From the NCBI RefSeq assembly GCF_016595795.1, contig NZ_JAENHN010000051.1:62001-126000 (forward strand): 64,000 nucleotides of DNA, read 5' to 3'. This document shows positions 29,043 through 38,291 of the stretch, piece after piece. Numbering within the stretch: position 1 is the first letter of the stretch; each line of letters begins with the position of its first letter. Under the pieces are notes generated by a model, which worked only from the letters and a program-made list of their open reading frames with translations, was not told the DNA's origin and searched no databases. The DNA comes from Clostridium yunnanense (lineage in GTDB: Bacteria; Bacillota; Clostridia; Clostridiales; Clostridiaceae). Position numbers and translations under genes: made by a program.

Positions 29043-29570
29043 GTGTTAATCCCTCTCCCTCTTGTTAATTGCCAGATCTTATTAAATTATCAACAGTATA
29101 TGTTTTAATGAAAATTATAATTATATTAATTATTATAACCATAATTAGTTTTCTTTTTAATTATATTAGCAAATACTGTCAAAATCAATACTTTTTCTGT
29201 ATTTTTTGTATTTCATATATCAATAATGTCTTTTAATAGATACTTTTAAAAACATTTATATCTCCTTTTATCAAAACATAAAAGCCTGATATAATCATAA
29301 TTTTAAAAATTTATTTCGTCCCTTGCAGACTTGTCCATTGAACAATATACTATTATTAGATAAAATATTAATTACCATATATTTTCCAGTTTTACTTATT
29401 AAAAGTTTTTATCGTCCATAGGATACATTAGGAGAGCTTAAAGATATAAGATTTATTATTAAATAGCGCCTATGTAAATATAAAGTTCTTAAACTTAAGT
29501 ATTAGATTACAATTATTTAGTTTGATACCTAATTACTAAAATAAAATTTCAGCAAAAGAAAGGGATTATT
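29043..29570. other. Gene-free divergent intergenic DNA
   Basis: About 530 AT-rich bases between two divergent genes, which must hold both promoters. I see no reading frame with a ribosome binding site, no strong hairpin and no known RNA motif. TACAAT at 29508-29513 could be a -10 for the DUF4317 gene but no good -35 matches it. Confidence 0.45.
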
Positions 29571-30968
29571 ATGAACAAAAAAGATATATTAGAATTAAAA
29601 AGACGTTTAAAAAAGGATGATTGTACATTTACCAAAATGTGTGGCTGCTATGTTAATGGCGAAAAAAATATTGTATTAAAATTTAGAGAAACCTTTTTAA
29701 ATCTAAGAGATGAAGAGTTTTTTAAATATTTAGAGATTGCAAAAAAAACCTTATCAGGAACCGTTGGTAATAATATTCTTGAGCTTAACTTTCCGGTTGA
29801 AGAAGGAAATAATATAAGCAGTAGACAACTTTCCCTAATGGAGCTAAAAAGAAGTGCCTTAAAAAACGATGTACTACTTGATGAATTTTACGACTTAATT
29901 ATCGATAGTTATGAATACGCAGGTAACTTTTTAATACTTGTTTTCCATGATGCTTACGATGTTATTATAAAAACTACTGACAATGGAAAGTTAGATGAGT
30001 CTGAAGAAGTATATGAATATATATTATGTGCAATATGTCCAGTTGAACTTACAGAACCAGGACTTGGATACTTTGAAGATGAAAATAGAATCGGTGCTCG
30101 TATTAGAGATTGGGTAGTTGGTGCACCAGATCTTGGATTTGTCTTTCCAGCTTTTACAGACCGTAGTGCTGATATTCATTCTATTATGTACTACACAAAA
30201 AATGCAAAGAATCCACATCCAGAATTTATGGAAGAAGCTTTAGGCTGTGGTTCAAAACAAACTGCTACTGAACAGAAAGAAACTTTCAATACTATCATTC
30301 AGAAAGCACTTGGCAGTGATGATAAAAAATCAGAGCGTATCATCATGGAAATTCAAGATACCCTTAATACTATGGTAGAGGACAACAATGCTATTAACGG
30401 TAAGGATGCTGAGCCTATAACTCTAACTATGGAAAATATCCAAGATGTTCTGATTGAAAACGGAATTCCTGACGAAATCACTAAAAAAATCGAAAAATCC
30501 TACACAGAAGAATTCGGCGATGCCCCTCCTGTAGTAGAGCACTTAATAGATAAAAAAGTGCTTGCTGCAAATGAACAGAGAAAAAAAGAAGAAAGGCTTG
30601 AAAAGAAAGTACGTATCCTAGAGGAAAGACTCGAACAAACAAAGCAAATAGCTGAATTAGTGTCAGAAAAAGAAATAGCTTTGGACACAGACTCTGATAC
30701 TCTATCAGAAACAGATTCAAACTCTGATCTAGAAGTAACTTCCGATACTAATTTAGAAGTAGATTCTGAGGTTACTTCAGAACAAAATACTGACGCAGAA
30801 ATAGAATTAGATAGAACTCCAGTGGAAGACTATGATATTGTACTTCAGGTAAAACCTGAAAAAGTAACTCAAATAAAATCACAAATAATTGATGGGAAGA
30901 AGTGCATAGTTATTCCTATTGAAGAAGACGAACAAGCTAATGTAAATGGTGTTAGTACTGTACTTTAA
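29571..30968 (+). CDS. DUF4317 family protein
   Basis: A 465-residue soluble protein of unknown function found mainly in clostridia. The N-terminal 300 residues show the family's conserved features: MNKKDILELKRRLKKDDCTFTKMCGCYVNGEKN at the start (CGCYV) and the central RIRDWVVGAPDLGFVFPAFTDRSADIHSIMYY. Helical, charged sequence follows from about 330 (EQRKKEERLEKKVRILEERLEQTKQIAEL, probably coiled coil). Then comes a very acidic segment of Asp/Ser/Thr/Glu repeats at about 370-425, and a short basic-hydrophobic tail. Start has AAGGG upstream. Monocistronic, ending at the 31111-31158 hairpin. Confidence 0.85.
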   Translation: MNKKDILELKRRLKKDDCTFTKMCGCYVNGEKNIVLKFRETFLNLRDEEFFKYLEIAKKTLSGTVGNNILELNFPVEEGNNISSRQLSLMELKRSALKNDVLLDEFYDLIIDSYEYAGNFLILVFHDAYDVIIKTTDNGKLDESEEVYEYILCAICPVELTEPGLGYFEDENRIGARIRDWVVGAPDLGFVFPAFTDRSADIHSIMYYTKNAKNPHPEFMEEALGCGSKQTATEQKETFNTIIQKALGSDDKKSERIIMEIQDTLNTMVEDNNAINGKDAEPITLTMENIQDVLIENGIPDEITKKIEKSYTEEFGDAPPVVEHLIDKKVLAANEQRKKEERLEKKVRILEERLEQTKQIAELVSEKEIALDTDSDTLSETDSNSDLEVTSDTNLEVDSEVTSEQNTDAEIELDRTPVEDYDIVLQVKPEKVTQIKSQIIDGKKCIVIPIEEDEQANVNGVSTVL

Positions 30969-31110
30969 TTTTAATCAATCCTTCTTAGTTATGCACATGC
31001 AGAAAGAATGAAATTCAATTTATTAATCATACTAGCAAACTTTTTTAACAAACTATTGAATAATGCAATGTTCATCGATAAAAATACTCGAAAGTAATTA
31101 ATAAAGCAAG

Positions 31111-31158
31111 AAAACCCTGCATTATATAGGAACTAGTTCTCTATTTATGCAGGGTTTT
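31111..31158. terminator. Terminator between DUF4317 and DUF1304 genes
   Basis: AAAACCCTGCAT and ATGCAGGGTTTT form a 12-bp perfect stem; the loop holds a further TAGGAACTAGTTC-type dyad. A and T runs on both sides let it serve the two convergent genes. Confidence 0.85.
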
Positions 31159-31213
31159 ATTATAATTTAGTGCTTTTATACAACAGCCTTTTTCAACAAT
31201 GTAATATTAACTT

Positions 31214-31585
31214 CTATATGCTAGCAATTAATACAATCATAGCAAGTATTGCCAAACCGCCTTGTTTTATTATTATTTTTTTATTAGCAGTAATTGAACC
31301 ATATAAAGCCGCTATAATAACACATGTTAAAAAGAAAATTCTTAAAGGTATTACCATTACTTCTGGTACAAAAAAGCTCCAAAACAAACCTGCTGCCAGA
31401 AAACCATTATATAGTCCTTGATTTGCAAACAAAACTCGTACTTCTTTTCTTTCAAGTAGCTTACTATCTACTCCAAAAGTTCTTCTAGCCACTGGTGATT
31501 TTATATAAAACATCTCAAGTAGCATTATAAAAATATGTTCTGCTGCTACTAGAAAAACCAAAATTACTATTATATAGTGTAACAT
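31214..31585 (-). CDS. DUF1304 membrane protein
   Basis: A 123-residue protein with four hydrophobic segments, matching the DUF1304 family. It contains VLVFLVAAEHIFIMLLEMFYIKSP at the start and ANQGLYNGFLAAGLFWSFF in the middle (NQGLYNGFLA is the family signature). Function unknown. It starts 13 bases downstream of a lactonase-like gene on the same strand; the two are probably co-transcribed from the promoter at 32468-32496. Confidence 0.87.
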   Translation of the reverse strand: MLHYIIVILVFLVAAEHIFIMLLEMFYIKSPVARRTFGVDSKLLERKEVRVLFANQGLYNGFLAAGLFWSFFVPEVMVIPLRIFFLTCVIIAALYGSITANKKIIIKQGGLAILAMIVLIASI

Positions 31586-31598
31586 ACTCTACTCCTTT

Positions 31599-32348
31599 TT
31601 ATAATTTCATAACCTTCTTCTCTTCTAAACTTACTAGAGCTTCTGGAGTATGAGTAGAAAGATATACTGTAGGATTACTAATAATAAATTTTCTTACCTT
31701 TTCAAGGGTAATTTTTGCAGCTTCCTTATCTTCAAATACTACTGATAACTGATTTTCTACTAATGCCGCATCAGTATAAGTTACATCTCCGTGAAGCATA
31801 TAGAATACTCCTTCATTTTCAACTATTACAATACTATTTCCAACAGTATGACCTGGAGCTGGTATTAAATATACCCCTTCTGCAATTTTCTCACTGCTAT
31901 CAAAATTATGATATACTCCGTCTTTAAACTCAGCTCTTACAATGTTTTCACCACTCAACTTTAAAGCATCTGCTTCTGCTGGTGAAAGATATATTTTAGC
32001 ATTTGGGAAGCTTCTTAACTCACCTGAGTGATCGGGGTGTTTATGAGTTAATAATATTTTTGTTACTTGTTCAGGCTTATAACCAAGAGAACTTAATGCT
32101 GTTAAGTAATCTTCTATCTTATATCCTTGATAAATTTTTTGTCCTTCTCTAGGTGGCATATCTGGAGTCTCTGCCGGAACCCCTGTATCAACTAAAATTA
32201 CTTCCTTTCCTGTATCAATAACGAAATTTTGAAGGCTTGATGGGTATGTTTTACTTGCATCAAGTGTACTCTTGTCTGCACTTCCTCCAAACGCAAAGTC
32301 TTGTGTCATAAATCCACCTTCATATAATCTAACTGCTTTAATCTCCAT
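31599..32348 (-). CDS. Metallo-beta-lactamase-fold hydrolase, N-acyl homoserine lactonase-like
   Basis: A 249-residue soluble metal hydrolase. The zinc-binding HKHPDH motif is at 102-107; further ligands are the GHTVGN motif (about 167-172), and GDVTYTDAALV carrying the bridging Asp. These positions and the length fit the AiiA/AHL-lactonase branch of the metallo-beta-lactamase superfamily. Quorum-quenching activity is inference only; many members act on other lactones or esters. Operon with DUF1304. The promoter 120-150 bases upstream carries a 20-bp palindrome, so expression is probably repressor-controlled. Confidence 0.82.
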   Translation of the reverse strand: MEIKAVRLYEGGFMTQDFAFGGSADKSTLDASKTYPSSLQNFVIDTGKEVILVDTGVPAETPDMPPREGQKIYQGYKIEDYLTALSSLGYKPEQVTKILLTHKHPDHSGELRSFPNAKIYLSPAEADALKLSGENIVRAEFKDGVYHNFDSSEKIAEGVYLIPAPGHTVGNSIVIVENEGVFYMLHGDVTYTDAALVENQLSVVFEDKEAAKITLEKVRKFIISNPTVYLSTHTPEALVSLEEKKVMKL

Positions 32349-32463
32349 AATTATTGACTCCTCCTAAAAATTTATAATATTAAAATTTTATAAAAATTAA
32401 ACTTCATGAATAAAATTACAAAAAATTTATTGATCAATTTGTGATTGGTTGTTTAATCGATGT

Positions 32464-32483
32464 TTTAATTGTATACAATTAAA
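32464..32483 (-). promoter_or_regulatory. 20-bp palindromic operator over the lactonase promoter
   Basis: TTTAATTGTATACAATTAAA is a perfect palindrome lying on the -10 box and into the spacer. GntR-, MarR- and TetR-type proteins often use such sites; no regulator gene lies next to it. Confidence 0.65.
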
Positions 32484-32496
32484 TTGCATGTGTCAA
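32468..32496 (-). promoter_or_regulatory. Sigma-A promoter of the lactonase-DUF1304 pair
   Basis: On the minus strand, TTGACA (32491-32496), 17-base spacer and TACAAT (32468-32473). The start codon is about 110 bases downstream. Confidence 0.75.
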
Positions 32497-32739
32497 CATA
32501 TTCTCACAATATTATCTATTTATATTCTAACTCGATTCTAATATTAATTTACCTAGTTATAGTAAAGATCTCAATTACTTATGATTTCGTAACTGTATTA
32601 ATATAGAGTAGGCTCTTTGTTATTTATTTACTTTATGCTTTCAGCTTTCTTCATGTATATACATATGTTTCTTTGAACAAAGCTACATGTTATCTAAGAA
32701 TTGTAAACCAAACCATTGCCTATAAAAGACTTTAATTCA

Positions 32740-32765
32740 AAACCCATGGCAAAATGCCATGGGTT
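32740..32765 (-). terminator. Terminator of the vWA gene
   Basis: AACCCATGGCA-AAAT-GCCATGGGTT stem; on the minus strand it continues TTGAATT with a short T run. Confidence 0.65.
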
Positions 32766-32774
32766 AAATAATAT

Positions 32775-33866
32775 TTACCTTTCCCAATCCTCTACTTCAT
32801 AAAGCAAACTAGTACTCGCCATAAGCTTTCTATTATAAGAGGTAGATTGAATAAACACCTTGTACCTATCCATTAATACTGGTTTCAAGGTTTCCAGTAC
32901 TCCTTTTACATTTTCCTGAGGACGGAGTCTTAGCATATCCCTAACCTGTGCACCATTAAATATCTTACCTGTTTCTTTTTCATATAATAATATTTCCTTA
33001 TTTATGCCTACCTTTTCTGTTTTTGTTAGTTCATAAAACCCTCTGCCTGCCTTAAAGGATATTCCTTGCTCCAAGATAAATTCTTTTATGCTTTGATTGT
33101 TGTCTACATTTAATACCTGAAAACGTCCGTCAGGTACAGGGTTTAGCCCGTCCTCACTTACATAATCATCTATTTCCTTATGACTTAGTTTTTGTATAGA
33201 GCTTTTAATATTGTAATTCATTCTACCTTTTGATTTTAGCTCTTCAGCAAAAGACATAAGACTGTCTTCTCCATCTTGTTTGTAACATATGGCCATTATT
33301 AAATCTGGTATGTTTGCAAATTGATCTAGAGTTAAATAAAAACCACCTGTTTTATTTGCTATCTCCTCATAAAAAGGTTTAGAATGTTTTCTTACTCCTG
33401 GCATAGCGTGAATCCCATAAACATTTATTCCACCCTCCAAGAGAAGTCCTAATTCATTTCTCCAGTCAATTTTATTTATATTTGCTGGATAATTATGTCC
33501 ATGCGGTACATCATCCCCAATTATAACTAATACCTTGGAGGTTCCTGACTTCCAGGAAAGGCTCGTCCTTGCTTTATTTAATACTAACTCATAACACTCA
33601 GGCGCATCTCCCCCATATGTTGGTTCCACTTTTGTAATAAAGTCAATTAATTCCTTTTCATCACTTGAGAAATCCTTAATTTTTATTACATAAGGCTTTT
33701 CCGCATCACAGTAATCTCCATGTGCTATTATAGATATTCTTAAGCTAGGAATATCAGAAAATAATTTAGTAACTATTTGTTTTATAGTTCTTCTAACCTG
33801 TGTTAAACATGGATACATCGAACCTGTAGTATCAAAGCTGATACATACATCTATGCTGTTTTCCAT
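32775..33866 (-). CDS. von Willebrand factor type A domain protein
   Basis: A 363-residue protein with an N-terminal vWA domain. The MIDAS metal motif is DTTGS at 12-16 (D-x-T/S-G-S), followed by the second-loop threonine and third-loop aspartate regions (GGDAPECYELVLNKA, VIIGDDVPHGHN). Residues 1-210 are the Rossmann-like domain; the remaining 150 residues are not recognised and include a basic C-terminus. vWA domains mediate metal-dependent protein binding; partner unknown. ATG at 33866 (MENSIDVCISF) follows GGGATGGGAG; the reading frame extends 15 bases upstream to a TTG. No export signal is seen. Confidence 0.82.
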   Translation of the reverse strand: MENSIDVCISFDTTGSMYPCLTQVRRTIKQIVTKLFSDIPSLRISIIAHGDYCDAEKPYVIKIKDFSSDEKELIDFITKVEPTYGGDAPECYELVLNKARTSLSWKSGTSKVLVIIGDDVPHGHNYPANINKIDWRNELGLLLEGGINVYGIHAMPGVRKHSKPFYEEIANKTGGFYLTLDQFANIPDLIMAICYKQDGEDSLMSFAEELKSKGRMNYNIKSSIQKLSHKEIDDYVSEDGLNPVPDGRFQVLNVDNNQSIKEFILEQGISFKAGRGFYELTKTEKVGINKEILLYEKETGKIFNGAQVRDMLRLRPQENVKGVLETLKPVLMDRYKVFIQSTSYNRKLMASTSLLYEVEDWER

Positions 33867-34067
33867 AAGCTCCCATCCCAATATATTAATACTTAATAAA
33901 TATTATATTATTTAAATATTTTATTTATTCTTTAAAGGACTGTTTACAGATTCCGACAGTGTAATTTGGTAGTACCAATAAGGATACTATTCTGAAGGAA
34001 AATTTAAAGTAGCTATTAATTACTAGGAAATGCTAATATTATGCTAGAAATCTTTATACTTTACAAT

Positions 34068-34120
34068 AAAAAAATAAGGAACCTCCTTGCTTCTTGTGGA
34101 AGCACCGCTCCTTATTTTTA
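34068..34120 (-). terminator. Terminator of the LRR-dockerin gene
   Basis: AAAAATAAGGA pairs with TCCTTATTTTT, with an inner GCTTC-TTGT-GGAAGC hairpin. It lies just past the LRR gene's stop on the minus strand. Confidence 0.75.
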
Positions 34121-34186
34121 TTTTAGGCTATATTTATAAAATTATTTTAATCTATTATTAATAGTAACTTATTACTAGTCATCATA

Positions 34187-35944
34187 TTATAATTTTTTAG
34201 CTATTACTACTAAATCAAAAATATCAACTATACCATCTTTGTTAAAATCAAATCTTGAATCCCAATTTACATCTGTATTTTTGACATCGTAGTTCTTCGC
34301 AACTAATGCCAAATCTAACACGCTTATCGTTCCGTCCTTGTCTATATCACAAATGTCTACCCACTTTGCATAAAGTACTGTGTTCGATATTACTTTATCT
34401 GTTGCAAAGTTCCATGCATTTATACATTCTGCTTCTTTATACCATCCACCAAAAGTATATCCTTCTCTAATTGATGTTATCGGTTCTGTTATTATAGTAT
34501 TATAATCTACTTTCTTACTCTCTACTACACTTGAACCTTGGCTATCAAAGTTTACATTATAACTATTTATGGTCCATTTTGCATACAGTATTGTATCTGT
34601 TGTTACTGTATCGCTTTCAAAGTTCCATGCATTTATACATTCTTCTTCTTTATACCATCCATCAAAAGTATATCCTACTCTGATAGATGTTATAGGTTCT
34701 GTTATTGTAGTATTATAGTCTGTTGTCTTACTTCCTACTTCACTTCCACCTTGACTGTTAAATGTTACTTTATGACTTATTGAAGGAGGCTCTTGAAATG
34801 TTATAGCGTTGTTAAATGCATAAATCTGTGCATAAGATCCTATAACCCCTTTAATTTTAAAATTTGTATTACAACTATTGAATGTTAAAAAGCCAATACT
34901 AGTAACACTTTTAGGAATTGTTATTTCTGTTAGCGATGTACAATAGTAAAATGCATAATCACCAATACTTGTAACACTGTCTGGAATTATTATATTTGTA
35001 AAAGCATAACAGTGAGCAAATGCATTAAAATCTATTGTTTTAACAGTATCTGGGATTGTCATATTTGCGAGAACTCTGCACATAATGAAAGCTCGGTATC
35101 CAATTCTTGCTACGCCATTTGGTATTGTTATATTAGTAAGAGCTGAACAATTTTCAAATGCGCTGTTTCCAATATTCGTAAGACTACCTGGGAGTGTAAC
35201 TCCTGTAAGAGAGAAACAATTGTAAAATATAAAATCACCAGTATTGGTAAGATTATTTGACAATCTTACACTTGACAAAGCTTGACAGTTATAAAACAAG
35301 TAATTCCCTACACTTTTTACACTATCAGTCATTACCGCAGTTTTAAGAGCCTTGCAGTCCTTAAATGCACCTTCGCCAATATGTATTACACTATCTGGAA
35401 TTGTTATGCTAGTAAGAGAAATACACTCTAAAAACGCATAATTCCCAATACTTGTAACACTATTTGGAATTGTTATTTCTCTAAATGCTTTGCAATCTTG
35501 AAAAATAGAATTTCCTATGCTACTTAGATTAGTTGGAAGGGTTATATTAGGTAGCGATATGCAGTATGCAAATGCACTATCTCCTATACTTGTTACACTA
35601 TTTGGTATGGATACACTTACAAGTGAGGAGCAATAATAAAATGCAAAACTACCTATACTTGTAACCGTATTTGGAATTGTTACACTGGTCAATGCTTTAT
35701 TTTTAAAAGCATTACTTCCTATACTCGTAACTGTATGTCCATCTATTGAACTTGGTATTGTAATATTTGTATTACTACCATTATACCCAGTTATTGAATA
35801 CGTTACTCCATCATCAGACAGCCAAGTAAAACCATTTTCATCTGTACCTGTTGTAGTTGCAGCAACAGACATAACATTAAAGCTTACGATTAAACTTATA
35901 AAAACAAGTATTCCATATAGCATATTTAGTTTTCTATTTTTCAT
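34187..35944 (-). CDS. Secreted LRR (BspA-like) protein with InlB repeats and dockerin
   Basis: A 585-residue exported protein. A signal peptide (KNRKLNMLYGILVFISLIVSFNVMSVAA) is followed by about fourteen LRR_5/BspA-type repeats (about 50-380) of the form LTSVTIPNTVTSIGSFAFYYC. Then come two near-identical InlB B-repeats (FNSQGGSEVGSKTTDYNTTI to LYAKW, and FDSQGSSVVESKKVDYNTII to LYAKW), with matching DNA. The last 60 residues are a type I dockerin: two calcium loops DIDKDGTISVLD and DFNKDGIVDIFD. The likely role is surface recognition or attachment through a cohesin-bearing partner; none is in the window. AAAGGAG-like ribosome site upstream. Confidence 0.9.
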   Translation of the reverse strand: MKNRKLNMLYGILVFISLIVSFNVMSVAATTTGTDENGFTWLSDDGVTYSITGYNGSNTNITIPSSIDGHTVTSIGSNAFKNKALTSVTIPNTVTSIGSFAFYYCSSLVSVSIPNSVTSIGDSAFAYCISLPNITLPTNLSSIGNSIFQDCKAFREITIPNSVTSIGNYAFLECISLTSITIPDSVIHIGEGAFKDCKALKTAVMTDSVKSVGNYLFYNCQALSSVRLSNNLTNTGDFIFYNCFSLTGVTLPGSLTNIGNSAFENCSALTNITIPNGVARIGYRAFIMCRVLANMTIPDTVKTIDFNAFAHCYAFTNIIIPDSVTSIGDYAFYYCTSLTEITIPKSVTSIGFLTFNSCNTNFKIKGVIGSYAQIYAFNNAITFQEPPSISHKVTFNSQGGSEVGSKTTDYNTTITEPITSIRVGYTFDGWYKEEECINAWNFESDTVTTDTILYAKWTINSYNVNFDSQGSSVVESKKVDYNTIITEPITSIREGYTFGGWYKEAECINAWNFATDKVISNTVLYAKWVDICDIDKDGTISVLDLALVAKNYDVKNTDVNWDSRFDFNKDGIVDIFDLVVIAKKL

Positions 35945-36131
35945 ATCTTTTCTCCTATCAAAAATAAAATTTTTATACTATATCTATTATCGTAATTTTA
36001 ATTTTTCCATTTAATTTTTAATATTGGTAAGTAATAGTTTATAAAATAAATTTCGCCCATATTCACAAGAAACATGGACGAATACATATAAAATACGACA
36101 GTTAAAATTAAATCTCAGTTATATTAATCAT

Positions 36132-36536
36132 TTAAACTTCCTTACTCTTCAATAAGTCTCTAATCTCTTGAAGCAACAACACCTCTTCAGATTGTTTAAC
36201 TTCTACTTTAACAACTTCAGCTTTCTTTTCTTTTTTGAATTTATTTATCAATCTTACAAATAAGAAGATGGAAAATGAAACTATCAAGAAATCAATAATA
36301 TTTTGAATAAAGTTTCCATAATTAACAGTAAGTGCTTCTTTGCTTCCATTGGATCCCTTAATTACAAATTTTAAATATTTGAAATCAACTCCACCCGTTA
36401 AAGCACCTATTATTGGCATAATAATATCATTTACTAAAGACGTAACTATTTTGCCAAAGGCACCACCTATAACAACACCAACAGCTAAATCTATTACGTT
36501 TCCCTTTACTGCAAATTCTTTGAATTCTTTGAACAT
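36132..36536 (-). CDS. mscL: Large-conductance mechanosensitive channel MscL
   Basis: A 134-residue pentameric osmotic emergency valve. The sequence is family-typical: [45 protein letters not shown] is the N-terminal amphipathic helix and pore-lining TM1; [26 protein letters not shown] is TM2; [15 protein letters not shown] is the cytoplasmic helix. The start codon at 36536 is fixed by homology, but no Shine-Dalgarno is visible: a palindromic repeat (family B) ends 10 bases before it. Translation may therefore be weak, or the transcript may be reshaped by the hairpin. Confidence 0.95.
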   Translation of the reverse strand: MFKEFKEFAVKGNVIDLAVGVVIGGAFGKIVTSLVNDIIMPIIGALTGGVDFKYLKFVIKGSNGSKEALTVNYGNFIQNIIDFLIVSFSIFLFVRLINKFKKEKKAEVVKVEVKQSEEVLLLQEIRDLLKSKEV

Positions 36537-36546
36537 AATTATATAG

Positions 36547-36648
36547 ATGTATCACTTCATATTGAAACTTATTATTTTTAAACTCTCTCACCAGAACCCG
36601 TGAGAGCTTTAAAAATAGATTTCGGATTGAAGTGATACATCTTCACCT
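36547..36648. repeat. Repeat family B, copy 1 (palindromic, MITE-like), abutting mscL
   Basis: About 102 bp with 14-bp terminal inverted repeats, GATGTATCACTTCA at the left and the exact complement at the right. The interior is a near-palindrome with TTATTATTTTTAAA opposite TTTAAAAATAG and a perfect central stem CTCTCAC-CAGAACCC-GTGAGAG. A homologous element lies at 61937-62033 and a half copy at about 45007-45050. One end is 10 bases from the mscL start codon. Confidence 0.8.
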
Positions 36649-36825
36649 CACTTTCCATGAATTTTAAGTATCTATAAATTTATACTATAGATTGTAGCAG
36701 ACTTACATTTTAAGATTTGTTTAGTAAAGCTTTTTATTATTATCTCACAATAGTTTGGCAATAATTTAAATATTAGACAGTATAACTACTGCAAATCACT
36801 TTTAATATAAGTTATTTTGCTCAAT

Positions 36826-37983
36826 TTATTTATTTTTAGCATAAACTTTAAAGGCTTCCCCCATAAACTTAGCAGCACCACTTCCATACTTCTTATCCAT
36901 AGCTTTTTCATAAATCGGGTTTGATATATACTGCTCAGCTCTATATCCCCAATAATTTTCTCCCATATCCATTTTTAAAAAGTCACTGCTCTTTTTAGTC
37001 TCTGATGCTATTTCTTCAACAATTTGTTGAATTTCTCTTGAAGAAGGATCTTTACTTAAATCTGCTGTAAGGTTTTTATACAGTTTCACTGATTTCGGAA
37101 GCTTATCTTCCAAATAAAACTTTAAGGCCTCTCCTATAAGTTTAGCTGCTCCACTTCCATACTTTTCATCTATTGATTCTATCCACTCTGGATATACTAA
37201 ATAGAGTTGTACATTAGAATACCACAAATCATCTCCTATTTCTGTGCTGAAGACTTCATAATCTTTTTTAGCAATTGTTGTTATTTCTCCAGCTATTTCT
37301 TGAATCTCTTTAGAAGTAGGATCTTCATTCAAGTCTTTAGTAATCTTACCAAACAATTCCTTTAGCCTAAGATGTTTCCCCTCCAAACAATCTTTTTTAA
37401 ACTTATCAATCTGCTCTGAAATTATAAACATATCACTATCAAAATTTTTCTTTATAGCTTCAGCAAACTTTTCAATACTTCCATGTTCCTTTATAGCCAT
37501 TTTAGCTATTTCATCTTCCTTAGTTTTGATTTTTTCAATACTTTCGTTATATTTTTCTAAACTACCATACATTTTAATTACTTTATCTTCATTTTCTATC
37601 TTAAAATCTTCCAAAACCTTATAATATTCACTCATATCAAATTCTTTAAAACTCATTTCTCCTTCTCCTTTTAAAGTCTTATTTATAAGATTTATCAAGT
37701 CATCCAATCTCTTACGTTTTACCAAAAGTAGCTTTTTCTGATTTTTTAAAGCTTCCATTTTATCAAAGTACGGGCTCCCCATTATGTCTTTAACATCTTT
37801 TAATGGAATATCAAGCTCTTTAAAAAACAAGATTTGCTGCAAGGTTTTAAGTGCTTCATCGTCATAAAGCCTATACCCAGCTTCTGTCATTTCACTTGGT
37901 TTTAATAATCCTATTTCGTCATAATAATGTAGAGAACGTACACTTATTCCTGTCAAATCCGAAACTTGTTTTACTGTTTTCAT
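36826..37983 (-). CDS. MerR-family regulator with duplicated TipAS domain
   Basis: A 385-residue MerR-type activator. The HTH is at 3-70 (KTVKQVSDLTGISVRSLHYYDEIGLLKPSEMTEAGYRLYDD), followed by a coiled-coil linker. Two TipAS-like drug-sensing modules come next: LFGKITKDLNEDPTSKEIQE to YGSGAAKLIGEALKFY (about 205-290) and LYKNLTADLSKDPSSREIQQ to YGSGAAKFMGEAFKVY (about 300-382). TipAS binds thiopeptides in Streptomyces TipA, so drug recognition is inference. Each copy ends in KYGSGAAK. Start follows TTGAGGTG. Its promoter has a 19-base spacer, the MerR hallmark, so it is probably autoregulated. Confidence 0.88.
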   Translation of the reverse strand: MKTVKQVSDLTGISVRSLHYYDEIGLLKPSEMTEAGYRLYDDEALKTLQQILFFKELDIPLKDVKDIMGSPYFDKMEALKNQKKLLLVKRKRLDDLINLINKTLKGEGEMSFKEFDMSEYYKVLEDFKIENEDKVIKMYGSLEKYNESIEKIKTKEDEIAKMAIKEHGSIEKFAEAIKKNFDSDMFIISEQIDKFKKDCLEGKHLRLKELFGKITKDLNEDPTSKEIQEIAGEITTIAKKDYEVFSTEIGDDLWYSNVQLYLVYPEWIESIDEKYGSGAAKLIGEALKFYLEDKLPKSVKLYKNLTADLSKDPSSREIQQIVEEIASETKKSSDFLKMDMGENYWGYRAEQYISNPIYEKAMDKKYGSGAAKFMGEAFKVYAKNK

Positions 37984-38194
37984 TACTTCACCTCAAGGTT
38001 TAATATTACCTCCATAAATAACAACTATTTTGCCGGCTATTTTTTGTTATTGATTAGAAGCATGTTTTATTAATAAACCAATTCTTTATTAAATGCTCAG
38101 TTAAGTACTATGTTGAATTTAAGCTTATAACTATATAGTTCAGTAAATACAATATATTTCTAAATTATATATTATTTAGAATGGGTTTATTTAT

Positions 38195-38225
38195 ATATTA
38201 CACTATGACGTGGTGTTAGGGTCAA
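38195..38225 (-). promoter_or_regulatory. MerR-type promoter with 19-base spacer
   Basis: On the minus strand, TTGACC (38220-38225), 19 bases and TAATAT (38195-38200). A weak dyad (ACACCACGTCATAGTGT, arms ACAC/GTGT) sits in the spacer. MerR activators work on overlong spacers by twisting DNA. The leader to the MerR gene is about 205 bases. Confidence 0.55.
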
Positions 38226-38291
38226 CACTTTAGGACCGGTTATCTGTAAAATTATTTTAAAGTTCGGGGCTTTAATTGTATAAGGATAATA

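Noticed and set aside
34365-34775. Two direct repeats of about 200 bp looking like a repeat array
   Set aside because: They encode two InlB-type protein domains inside the LRR gene, with no spacers of CRISPR type.
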